Positions 28,201 to 36,400 of a stretch of DNA of 64,000 bases are shown piece by piece (the first letter of the stretch is position 1; every line of letters begins with the position of its first letter). The notes below the pieces were generated by a model. That model saw only the letters and a program-made list of their open reading frames with translations. It did not search any database and was not told the origin of the DNA. This DNA comes from Gyrodactylus bullatarudis. Lineage: Eukaryota > Platyhelminthes > Monogenea > Gyrodactylidea > Gyrodactylidae. A program made the position numbers and the translations under genes. The stretch lies in the NCBI GenBank assembly GCA_012064415.1, contig SSNU01000031.1:62001-126000 (forward strand), given 5' to 3'.

Positions 28201-31200
28201 GCAATAGTGCAACACTTTTTGAAATGGCCAGATACATTGAATACAAGGAAATATTCGAGAAGAGAATTCCTCAAAACTTTATCTCTCCAACTTATGAATA
28301 AGAATGACACTACTCAGGAAGTCTCATTTGAGAACCCTTTGGACAACAGTATATGCAAAAGCAACAAAAGAGCTAGATGCGAGCTATGCCCCAGATCCAG
28401 TGATCGCAAAGTACAAAGCCGCTGTATAAAATGTAAAATTTATGTATGTAAAGAGCATTTTTACTTATGTTGTTCTGATTGTTTATGATCTGACAATTTT
28501 AATCGAATGAAGTTAAAATTATTTTCAAAAAATTGGAAAATTTCATTAAAAACCTGAATGGGGTCTTTTGTTTACGTGATTTTTCTCTAATTCCGTGTGA
28601 GGGTTAATAAAGTTCAGACTGGTCTTGATCCCCAAGCTACAAATAAATTGAAAATTTGGTTTGGGCATAAAACCAAGAAATATTTATTTCATGTTTTTGG
28701 AAACATTTTTTTAAAATCTGACTCGGATTTGAATTTATCTATAGCACTCCTTTGCGACCTAAAAAATCCTTAAGAAGAAGAAAAACTATAATCTAATATA
28801 TCTGCTAGAAGGATAAATAATCATGAGGGAGCCAGTTGAATTTTAAAACTGATTGAAAAGTTAAAAAAGGTTCTATAATTTTTAAATTTCGACTCACTTG
28901 AGATTCTGATATGCTCCCGTGATAGATGATCTCTTCAACCTGGGTCAGGACTAAATTTGTAAGTGAAGTGTCAAACTCATCAATAAAATCTTTATCTCTC
29001 ATTGAGCAAATCTTATCAGGTGAATCAATAACATTTTGAGCAATGAATATCGCGGCATCCAGTCGATACATGAGATAAACTAGGAAAAGATATTATATTC
29101 ACAATTTTATTCAATAGAAACCTAATCGACATGAAGATGAGAGTTTAGTATTTTACAAGGAACTCAATATTTTTCTCCAGAAAGTCAGGAAAATAATCAT
29201 ATTTTGAATTCAAAATTGAAATGAGCCAATAAGTTGTGGAAATAAAAAAATTCAATCTAACCAAAATTAGTTCGATTTTTGAATTTCCACTTTTTCAAGA
29301 ACCCAAAATTAGAGAAAGAATACGAAATCACCTGCAGAACTTCACAGAAATTCTTCCGTATTGTGGGAAATCGATCATATGAATATTTTGATTATCACGA
29401 AGGAAAATGATCCAAAATTTAGGGATTGACGGCGAATTTCTCTCAACTTCTATGACCAATTTCGGAATCTTTGTCTAATTATGGTTCTAAATATCAGCAT
29501 TCAACTGCTTTAAATCTTTAAAATCGATAAAACTTTGGGTTCGAATCTTGAAGAAAAATGGAAATTTTATGCATTTTTGAAATTCAAAAAACAACCAGAT
29601 TGATTCTTTAGGATTTTTTTAAATTTCCACAACTTATTGGCTCATTTCATTATGGAATTCAAAAAATTATTCTTTTCCTGACTTCCTGGAGAAAAATATT
29701 GAGTTTTTTGTAAAAATACTATATTCTCATCTTCATGTCAAGTAGCTTTATAGGGAGAGTACAATTCAATGAGTCTTTTGAGCAAGTCAGTAGGAATAGA
29801 GACTTTTCAAGTTATCAAAATAGTGAAACTAATCTTGTAGATCTTACAGATTTCATTTGGTATTGAAATAAGGATTACATCAAAGATCAAAGATACAACA
29901 ACGAAATAATCTCTATTGACAATTATTTTCCAACAAAAAAATGGAATGTGTCTGAATTAAAAATTATTATTAAATTAAAATTATCAAACCATATCATTGT
30001 GAGAGGAACTTTCTTTGAGAATATTAATTAATGAATGATTAGATCGTCGATGGTACTCCTAGTTTAGGACTATTAATTAAAATACCTATTGAGAATGAAA
30101 TCTTGAAAATAAGATCTAAAACCATGAAATTATATTTTTGAAAATCATAAGATCTAAAAAATTTTCAACGTATTATTTGACGTCCTATTAATGATACTTT
30201 GGAGAAAGACAATAAGTGTATTGTCCCAATAATAATTCCAGATTGGATAAAAATGATAATCTAAATTATAAATACTACACCTTTCTTCTCTCCCCTTTCT
30301 TTTTCTACAGATAAACCAATACAAGCCAGAAGACAACATAGTCAGGTAGTAAGCGAACAACATTATAGTCAATCTATGCCGAATAGCTCCCTGAAGAACT
30401 ACTTGGTTCAAAATGATAATCTAAATTCTTTTCACTAAACTTGTTAAAATTGAAACATTTTAAAATTTAAAGATATTGCTCCCATGTAAAAACCAGCTTT
30501 AATTCTTAAAAATTTCTGAGAAAACTAAGAATTGCATGTAACTTACTGTCCATTTTAGAGAGAACAAAAATATTCAAAGAATCCAATGTAAGGCTTATTC
30601 TCTGTCGAGAAGTCAGATTGTGTAGAATGTACTCAGATATTTGATGAGATTTTCGTGTTTTCTCACAAAATTCTTCATCGACTTCTGAAATTTTTTGAGA
30701 GGATGAAATAACTCTTTTGATTATTCGTTTTATCAAATCATTCTTGATAATGCTCTCAGATAATTCCATTATTAATGAAGTGGAATATTCAATATCCACT
30801 GAGCTTATCTGACATGATAGACTCGATAAATTCATCTGAAAGAGGGGAAAAATCAATTTATTCGAAGGAAATTTTCCTAATCGATAAGTAAATGTAGCAT
30901 GAGAAATAAAAGCTTCTTTTTTTCACTTACGTTGATTTTGAATGAGCCAATATCAATTATATCGTTCCAATTGTGAAATTTCTTTTGAGACATTCGCTTT
31001 TGTCCCGAATTAAGCATAGAGTTTGACGTCAATTTAACGTAAAAGTTATCAAAGTTGAAATTCATTGAAGTCTGATTCAAAATTTCATCTGTAAATTTTA
31101 ATAAATTAATGAAGTATGTACCAGAAAAGTTTAATTTTGTCTAGTTTCAAAAGTAAAATCAATATAAATTTTGAAACTTGATTTAAAAACGTATCAACTC

Positions 31201-33304
31201 CAATTTTAAGTCCTATACCTCGTAATTCATTTTATCTTTATGCTCAGCGATTGAATGTTAGAAATTCTGACTTCAAGTATCAAAGGGAAAGGTTTTAAGA
31301 GTAAAAATTGAAATTTCTAATCTCCAATTCAGAAAGTAAAGGAGGTATGATGAAATGGGAGTAAGTAAATAGATTTTAAAAGCTATGAAAATCCTTTTTC
31401 TAGACTTGAAATTGACCAGGCACTAGTGGAAAACAAGAGGAGAGTCTCACAGCTATATGGATTTGAAATAAATTAGGAATAACAGCCATTGAGTCATATC
31501 AAAATTAATTAGTCTTATAATTACTTTGAAGTGAAGGACTCACATAGTAAAGACGGATTATCGGAGAGTGAATTTTTCGATGAGAAATACACTTCTCCAA
31601 TTGACTGATTCAAATTAATTCCAATGACAAAACTGAGTTGACTGAAATTGGCAGAAACTTTAAAAGTTTTCACAATGTCCAAATCAACTTCGAGGATTAC
31701 CTGTAGCAGTGAAAAAAACACATTTTAAACAAACTAAATTACGAGCTGCTCAAAATAAAAATGAAATACAAAATGCTGACTCACGTCATCTTCGAGCACT
31801 TCAGTTGAAAATCGAAATTGAAAATTTCTACACATGCTGGATATTGGAGAGTGTATGCCATATAAATACTTTTCTATTATGGTTTCTGGATTCTTTTCTG
31901 ACAATCCATTGTTTTTATTTCTCTATTTTTTAGAATTAACTCAGAATTTCACTTACAATTAGATAGATTAAATTTCGAAGGGATTTGAAATTTATTTGGA
32001 TAGCTTTAATGTGGCTTCTCAAAATTCCAACAACATAGTCGTTTAGTCCAAGTTTCATTGCTGGAGATGAAAGACAGATGTCTGCATTTATTAATTCATC
32101 TCTAATTCTACAGTTTAGTCGGATTGACTTCCAGTGTAATTCAAAAAATTGGCCAAGACCAGGAGAGTCAATTGAGACTGAAAGATTATTCATAGCCAAA
32201 TCCAAATACGAAGGATACTTTGAATGGGTCGTAGTCTTTCGATTAAACTCATGACCAAAGTTTTGACTAAAAGAAATTTTATCATTGTAAAAGGCTTGAT
32301 TTATGAATCCAAAATATTTGTCATCTGTACTCAGGTTGAAGAAGCTCTCGTCAAATTCAACAATTAAAGGTTTTCTTGAATTAGAAAATTAATTTGTTAT
32401 AGCTTACTCTATGTTTGAGGGACTGAAGCGACAACAAAAAGCTTTCTTTTCAACTTTCTTATTGAAATTCAAGCTAAACGCCCAATTTCTCGTTGTAATA
32501 TTATGCTGCAGTAAATTTTGCCGAGGAGATATCACGTTAGCATCGTAAAATGGAATGTGAAAAATATCAAAAAGTTCAATTTTTGTGTCCTGGATCAAAA
32601 TTGAATTTTGAATTGTTTTTTGATCTATGCGGTCATTCAAGTAGGTTGAAATTAAATCCAAACTAAATTTCCCCTCCATCAATAGGTTTTCTTCAGATTT
32701 CAAAATGAATTTACAACTGGCCAATTTGGCATCCAAGTTCAAGCTAGTATTTCCAAAGGAAAATTTCAAGAGTAAATCTTTTGATTCAATCAGAAAATTT
32801 GATGCTTGAGATGAATATTGTAAGCTTGTAATAGTATCCATCTGACTATGAAATGAAACACAAATTATTGGTTTTTTCAAGTAGACAGTTATAAATTTTG
32901 AAAGAAAACCTAGTACAGTAGCGAAAGCAAACGTATTTGATCTATTTTCTAGTTTAACATGTTGAGAAAATTTCCCTTTAATGTGATGAGTAATCTTGAA
33001 TTCATCTAAAACAATAGTGACAAGACTTTTGGCTTCAGAATGAGTTAGACTAGAAATAAGTTTCACTCGATGAACATTCTAAAATTAATAAAAATGACTA
33101 ACTATTAATATGTCATTCTTAGAGAAACTGATGTCTTCGATGAAAAAGAAGCCATAGGACTTTATTTCAACATTTAAATGGATTATCTTTTGAATGAAAT
33201 ATTTGAATAATCTCTTAGGGACTCTAAAATTGAAATAAATTTTCTACTTACAAATAAAAAATTAAAATGAGTCCAAGAAGTATAGTCGTGTATATAAAAA
33301 TCAT
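10299..33304 (-). CDS. BLTP2: BLTP2 / hobbit / KIAA0100-family bridge-like lipid transfer protein (about 35 exons)
   Basis: This giant RBG-fold protein forms a hydrophobic groove that moves bulk phospholipid at ER contacts; family names are Fmp27 (yeast), SABRE (plants), hobbit (fly) and KIAA0100/BLTP2 (human). Every segment runs in the order of the human protein: an N-terminal membrane anchor, RBG repeats, a GFWDK-type segment (IGWWDRFRLILHGQ), the motif LLHLPKL, a VELLNSQ...VVSAAKA segment, then TDDDGQIGLTDVEIKGFLY and TLEYHNTLWTWLDFSM near the C-terminus. The start ATG at 33304 opens the hydrophobic anchor MIFIYTTILLGLILIFY. Exon phases agree across the joins I checked, with one unresolved join near 24740-24880. 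My model gives roughly 2,600-2,700 codons, against about 2,200 in human. The C-terminus is uncertain: either read-through to the stop at 10299 or a GTTAGT donor near 10439. Introns range from 24 nt to 3.4 kb, and the large ones hold transposons. Confidence 0.93.
11160..12594. other. large BLTP2 intron, no recognised content
   Basis: Intronic to BLTP2. The minus-strand 76-codon frame at 11324-11554 has no family resemblance and no splice context that fits the gene, so I leave it out. Confidence 0.4.
12595..12804 (+). pseudogene. helix-turn-helix fragment, likely transposase N-terminus relic
   Basis: A 69-codon plus-strand frame inside a BLTP2 intron, antisense to that gene. It reads MTYAKRLNALQKFQIHEMLQ followed by HGESLRNVSARMNVTVKQV, the pattern of a DNA-binding helix-turn-helix at the start of Tc1/pogo-type transposases: a Lys-rich start, an Ile/Leu helix, then a Ser-x-Arg-x-Val-Ser-Ala recognition region. 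The frame ends soon after, and no catalytic domain follows. An independent small gene is possible but less likely. Confidence 0.35.
13047..13465. mobile_element. hAT-type MITE in a BLTP2 intron
   Basis: Left end TAGAGATGTAAAAAATTTTT and right end AAAAATCGTAACATCTCTA form a terminal inverted repeat starting TAGAGATGT. The flanks are CTAATAGT (13039-13046) and CTAATAAT (13466-13473), 7 of 8 matching, which is the 8-bp duplication made by hAT transposases. At 419 bp with no ORF it is non-autonomous. It sits between the BLTP2 exons near 13777 and 13008. Confidence 0.75.
14070..14940. other. BLTP2 intron, no recognised content
   Basis: AT-rich intron sequence between the exons at about 14945 and 14068. 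The small minus-strand open frames here have no conserved motif. Confidence 0.4.
18337..20923 (-). other. BLTP2: BLTP2 exons 14-21 including the GFWDK-type domain
   Basis: Phase-consistent exons: 20923-20756, 20654-20475, 20412-20314, 20153-19884, 19828-19729, 19508-19424, 19043-18817, 18715-18337. The segment encoded at 20153-19884 carries SWLNCRMEDIFP, GWWDRFRLILHG and LDPYNSSDFLVLEWNNLKL, the signature region named GFWDK in Fmp27-family descriptions. It is followed by GDLDV and CRLLHLPKLKM. The intron 19883-19829 begins GCAAGT, so it is a GC-AG intron. The acceptor before 20654 is the second AG of a tandem (CTAGAG); only that choice keeps the frame into EWPNDIDPEE-like coding. Confidence 0.88.
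21161..21620. repeat. foldback MITE family, copy 2 (right end unclear)
   Basis: The left end AGTTGATATGAAAATGAGAA plus TTTACAGTATTTT matches the ends of the copies at 29128 and 62563. Internal CAACTTTTGAGCTCAAAATT, ATCAATTTCGAAGATTTGAA and ACATTTGGGATCAACAT match copy 1. A clear matching right terminus was not found, so this copy is probably truncated. It lies in the 3.4-kb BLTP2 intron. Confidence 0.55.
22722..22958 (+). CDS. small ORF with a BED-like zinc finger, probably transposon-derived
   Basis: A 78-codon frame with an ATG start (MNSESDNFISLKVTRNEL) contains CNHCSWTKEG and then FFNHLGDNH. This is a Cys-x2-Cys ... His-x4-His arrangement, like BED or other transposase-associated DNA-binding fingers. 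It ends with TGA just after MCDEN and lies convergent to the MULE-like frame (stops about 35 bp apart), inside the largest BLTP2 intron. Both frames may come from one Mutator-like element or from neighbouring insertions. No second exon was identified. Whether it is expressed is unknown. Confidence 0.45.
   Translation: MNSESDNFISLKVTRNELNFVKEEHGEFIEILRVKCNHCSWTKEGESQKTESQFFNHLGDNHRDPLIKTLNNFMCDEN
22993..23613 (-). pseudogene. MULE (Mutator-like) transposase, C-terminal fragment
   Basis: A 206-codon frame whose middle reads YLWKAAQAEEMSSFETIINE, then KYLKGIPFENWTSFAFPVCR, YGFLTSNVAESINANLLNIR. This is the conserved post-catalytic region of MULE transposases: Lys-Ala-Ala, a Trp followed by Phe-Pro-x-x-Arg-Tyr-Gly, Thr-Ser-Asn-x-Ala-Glu-Ser-x-Asn. 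The catalytic DDE core upstream is not visible as an open frame, so this is a 5'-truncated or decayed copy. It sits in the 3.4-kb intron of BLTP2, on the same strand as the host gene. Confidence 0.8.
26719..28603 (+). mobile_element. piggyBac element with intact ends (1,885 bp)
   Basis: Flanked by TTAA at 26715-26718 and 28604-28607, the piggyBac target duplication. The termini are CCCTCGCACGGAATT (left) and AATTCCGTGTGAGGG (right), an inverted repeat with one mismatch. Just inside the left end is a palindrome, TTTGGGGTCA next to AAATGACCCC; GGGTCTTTTTGACCCC occurs again near 26912 and a related GGGGTC near 28559. The element lies within a BLTP2 intron, opposite in orientation to the host gene. 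Confidence 0.92.
27080..28488 (+). pseudogene. piggyBac transposase (DDE_Tnp_1_7 type), inactivated
   Basis: The main frame runs from an acidic N-terminal region (SASSTEDYIEEQ near 27100) through DNGMLENIVKYTN and IGINLFFG-like motifs. The three catalytic Asp neighbourhoods are all recognisable: ITIDEQLVSFRG (about 27700), LTCDNFFTSFELA (about 27935) and, in another frame, KGGVDTLDQL (about 28160). After FELAKFL the frame breaks, and by family comparison dozens of residues are missing before AKKIVQDSKEY. A second deletion and shift follows GNYSC. The C-terminal Cys-rich finger (RCELCPRSS ... CIKCKIYVCKEH ... CCSDCL) is in a third frame and ends with TGA at 28488. The N-terminus is also shifted relative to the ATG near 27019. 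It is therefore dead, though its ends might be mobilised in trans. Confidence 0.88.
29128..29739. repeat. foldback MITE family, copy 3 (both ends present)
   Basis: Left end GACATGAAGATGAGAGTTTA and right end TTCTCATCTTCATGTC are inverted. Pairing continues inward: GTCAGGAAAATAATCATATT against ATTCTTTTCCTGAC, then ATGAGCCAATAAGTTGTGGA against CCACAACTTATTGGCTCAT. At 612 bp with no ORF it fills most of the intron between BLTP2 exons 7 and 8. Confidence 0.75.
30547..33304 (-). other. BLTP2: BLTP2 exons 1-7: membrane anchor and N-terminal RBG region
   Basis: Exons by phase-consistent joins: 33304-33252, 33223-33103, 33078-32408, 32374-31957, 31700-31544, 31088-30931, 30835-30547. The first three introns are 28, 24 and 33 nt; the next are 256, 455 and 95 nt. 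Exon 1 encodes a single hydrophobic helix of about 17 residues, the family's ER anchor. Exon 2 (RLFKYFIQKIIHLNVEIKS...) matches the conserved start of the groove. The remaining exons have the alternating hydrophobic pattern expected of long beta strands and no catalytic motif, as in the family. Confidence 0.85.
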
Positions 33305-33459
33305 CTATAAGGTGGTTTCTACATTTTTTTCTTATGTTATTTTTAATATTTTAGCTTTCAGGTTTGAAATTTTTCTTAAGACAAACAATTTGTATTTGTA
33401 TCAGAATTGTTAAATAACATTTTTAGCGAAACTTTAAATTTAACTTATGATATTGTTGA
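33305..33459. promoter_or_regulatory. divergent promoter shared by BLTP2 and TMEM63
   Basis: Only 155 bp separate the BLTP2 ATG (minus) from the TMEM63 ATG (plus), so both 5' UTRs and the core promoter elements must lie here or overlap the neighbouring gene. The sequence is AT-rich, with a polypyrimidine tract ending in TTTTAG at 33348-33353 on the plus strand that could act as a splice or trans-splice acceptor for TMEM63. No TATA box can be assigned with confidence in such AT-rich DNA. Confidence 0.6.
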
Positions 33460-36400
33460 ATGGATAATTTCACATGCAATCCTGTTCTTAATTCAACTTT
33501 CACATACTTTACAGATTTTTATGGAATTCCAGAGACTCTCATCTTTGATCTTATTGCATGGGTCGTAAGCTGTAACATAATATTCATAGTGCTTGATTAT
33601 TGTATTTTGCATATCTCGAAATTACTTGAACAGATTAGGCCTGTTATCTAATAATTCTGGATCAAAGTAATTATAATAATTATTAATTTTAGACAATTAA
33701 AAAACTATAACATGTAATTCATTATCATTTCTAAACTTTTTGTTCTCATTAGTTGGCAGAATGCATATGGTAATGTACCAGATTCTCAGGTTGTATCAGA
33801 GTCTGGATTTAAATGGATGAAAACTATGTTTTCCTTAAAGTTAGTTTTGCATTTCACCTCCTTGTTCAATAGCGATGAAAAGATAAAAATAACCAGCGGT
33901 TCATCAGCTCTTTCGTATATCATATTCTTGAGACTGTTAATGATCTACTTGTTATTCGTCACAATAATTTCAATTGTTTTTATACTCCCTTTTAACATAA
34001 CTGGAAATTTAAACTGTACGTATAATTTACACAACTGTTTTTTCAAGGGGACAATAGATTCAAATTTAGTATCACAACAATAAGTAATATTAAAAGCACG
34101 TCTTTAGTGCTTATTTCCCATGTCATTGCTTCGGGCATCTTTACGATTTTGGCCGTAGTTATGATTATCAAGTATATTGATCACCTATGTTCATATGACT
34201 TCAAAAATGAAAATTATGTAAGTCATTCTTGGTGATTCTTTCAACAGTCCAGTGATACCATAATGATATCCGGTGTTTCACGAGGAAAAGTATCATCAGA
34301 ATTATTAACAGAATACTTTGCTGATCTCTATCAGGATGCAGAAATTAAATCTGTACAAATTGCTCTGGATATTGACAACTTTTTGGAAATATCTCGCTTA
34401 AGTGAATCTGTTGAGAAAATTTATAATTTAATTTTGAAATTGAAGGAAAACAATTATCAGGTTTCGATACGTTCGTATTGTTGTAAATACGGATATCGTC
34501 TTGTTGCAAAAAAGATTTCCTCAAGCGAAACAAGCGACGAGGAAATTTCCATTGACTCAATTGATTCCTATATTGGACAAAATTTCCTGTGCTGCTGTTT
34601 TCATTGTAATAAGTCAGATTTTGATAGAGACGCTCTTGAACATTATGCACTGTTTAGACAAAAACTGCATGATGAATTGAAGGTGGCAGAAGTTAGAGCA
34701 TCTAAAATGCCCACAGGGATAGCATTCATTACATTTTCATCAAAATTAGATGCTTGCAAGTAATTATCTCTCTTTATTATTATTTCAATTTGATAATCGA
34801 TCGATCTTGTTCGATTTACTCCAAAATATAGAAATTATCACATAATTTTAAGCTGTATTGATTATAATAAAAAATAATCAAACCCTATCTTCCGAATCAG
34901 AGTCTTCCTTTTCTCAATGAATTGGAAATTTTTTCACAACAACCAGCCTAGTTGAGTCAACTTGAATGTTTTAATGTTGATATTATCAACAGTTGATAAG
35001 TTATTGCAATTTTTTCAGTAAAAAATATAAATATATTCAGGAGTAAGAGAGATCTCCGAAGATTTCGAGAGTTCTCTTGATCATTGATAAAAAATGAATA
35101 AATTTTTGTATAGAATTTATCAAGGTTTGAAGTCTCACGAGAAAAGAATGCAATCGGTTCATTCAAAAATGCTTAAAGCAAGCGGATGGACAGTGAGAAG
35201 GGCTCCAATTCCAGAAGACATCATTTGGTAAGGATTTTTAAAATATTCATCCTAATTATAAGTCTGATAAGTCTGTTTGTACAGTTTACTTTTTCATTGT
35301 CAGTTGGTCAGTTTTCACTCCTAGATTTCATATTTTTTAAATTTTCATCAAATTAAAAAATCAAAAGAATTATAGAGTTGATATGGTGCTTCATTCTGAT
35401 TAAAATGATCGTCCTTGTCAGGATCGAGAATCATTTGACAGGGAAATGTCGATTGGGCTGAATGTTGTAGATAGAGTTTGATGGTGGCTTCATTACGTCG
35501 GTGTCAAAGAGGTTTGAGGTGCTGATCTATGGATCTGTAATTTTAAACACCGTATTCATGTAGGGGAACTATGGGAGTATTTCTAGGTAATGAAGTTTTT
35601 TGGTTAAGCTTTAAATGTGTTCTGAGGTATACCTCTGAGAATACACAGTAGGTAGAGGAATTATCTAATTGGAAACATCTAAGTACAGTACAAAGCCTTG
35701 TTCCCATTTCCGAGAATGCTTAAAAATACACCAAAATCATACAATCATTTTTGGATAATGTCACAAATACAGTAATTTTAATATCAAAAGTAAAATTCAT
35801 TGAGAAAAAGTTAGCGCGTATTTGAAAATTGACGTTTATACAACAAGTTTAATAGAAGACTTTTCTCGTTTTTTGTTGTTCAAATTTTTATGATAATTAC
35901 TAATTATTAATTAGGAATATCTTGAAAATATTTAAACAGGGGTTTGATTTTGTCTTTTGGGAGCGTATTGAGGTTACTTCTAAATCTGCAAGTTAGTGAA
36001 AGGATGTTTTGGAGTAGCCGAATTTATGTCTTGTCGTATAAATCTGAAATTTCGGATTTTGTATTGAAGTAAAGACTATGAATGAGGCTTATATTTTTCT
36101 AAGCCAAACCGGTAAAAGACCTGAATCTTAGTTGGATTATTTCAATTGCCATTTCTGGGTGGTTTCTTGATACGAAATAATCATAGCAGCTCAACAGTCC
36201 AATTTGAATAGAATGAAACTGTGAATTATAATTTTTGTTAGTCTTGGTGTAGAGATTCTACTAGAGAATCTCTCTGAGACTTTTTAGGATTTCACAGATA
36301 TGATCTTTGGACCCAAGTTTTGTATCAATTGACATTGTCTTGATTGATTTGGATAACAAATAGATCTATTGAAAATTTTATAAAATAACATCTCTTTTCT

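Larger units (their letters stand above)
24315..29079 (-). other. BLTP2: BLTP2 exons 8-13 (middle RBG region and coiled segment)
   Basis: Exons 29079-28898, 26306-26058, 25902-25441, about 24881-24800, 24737-24668 and 24609-24315. The last encodes CLKDDQFECKLSDDFMVLLD followed by EYNEHEKRM, the conserved DDPFE-like stretch and helical segment that precede the GFWDK-type region in the family. The exon starting at 24881 (SFSMRKTILFNETRTTRFNELP) is clearly coding, but no canonical donor in it gives the right phase for the next exon (FAIKDLQITFPYGYKFYD). The junction may use a non-canonical site, or there may be an indel. The intron between 28897 and 26307 contains the piggyBac element. Confidence 0.75.

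Noticed and set aside
33840..33872. 33-nt open segment of TMEM63 that could be coding (no stop, multiple of three)
   Set aside because: It has GTTAGT...AATAG ends, and removing it restores the spacing WMKTMFSLK-NDEKIKI seen in family members. Neighbouring introns are the same size.
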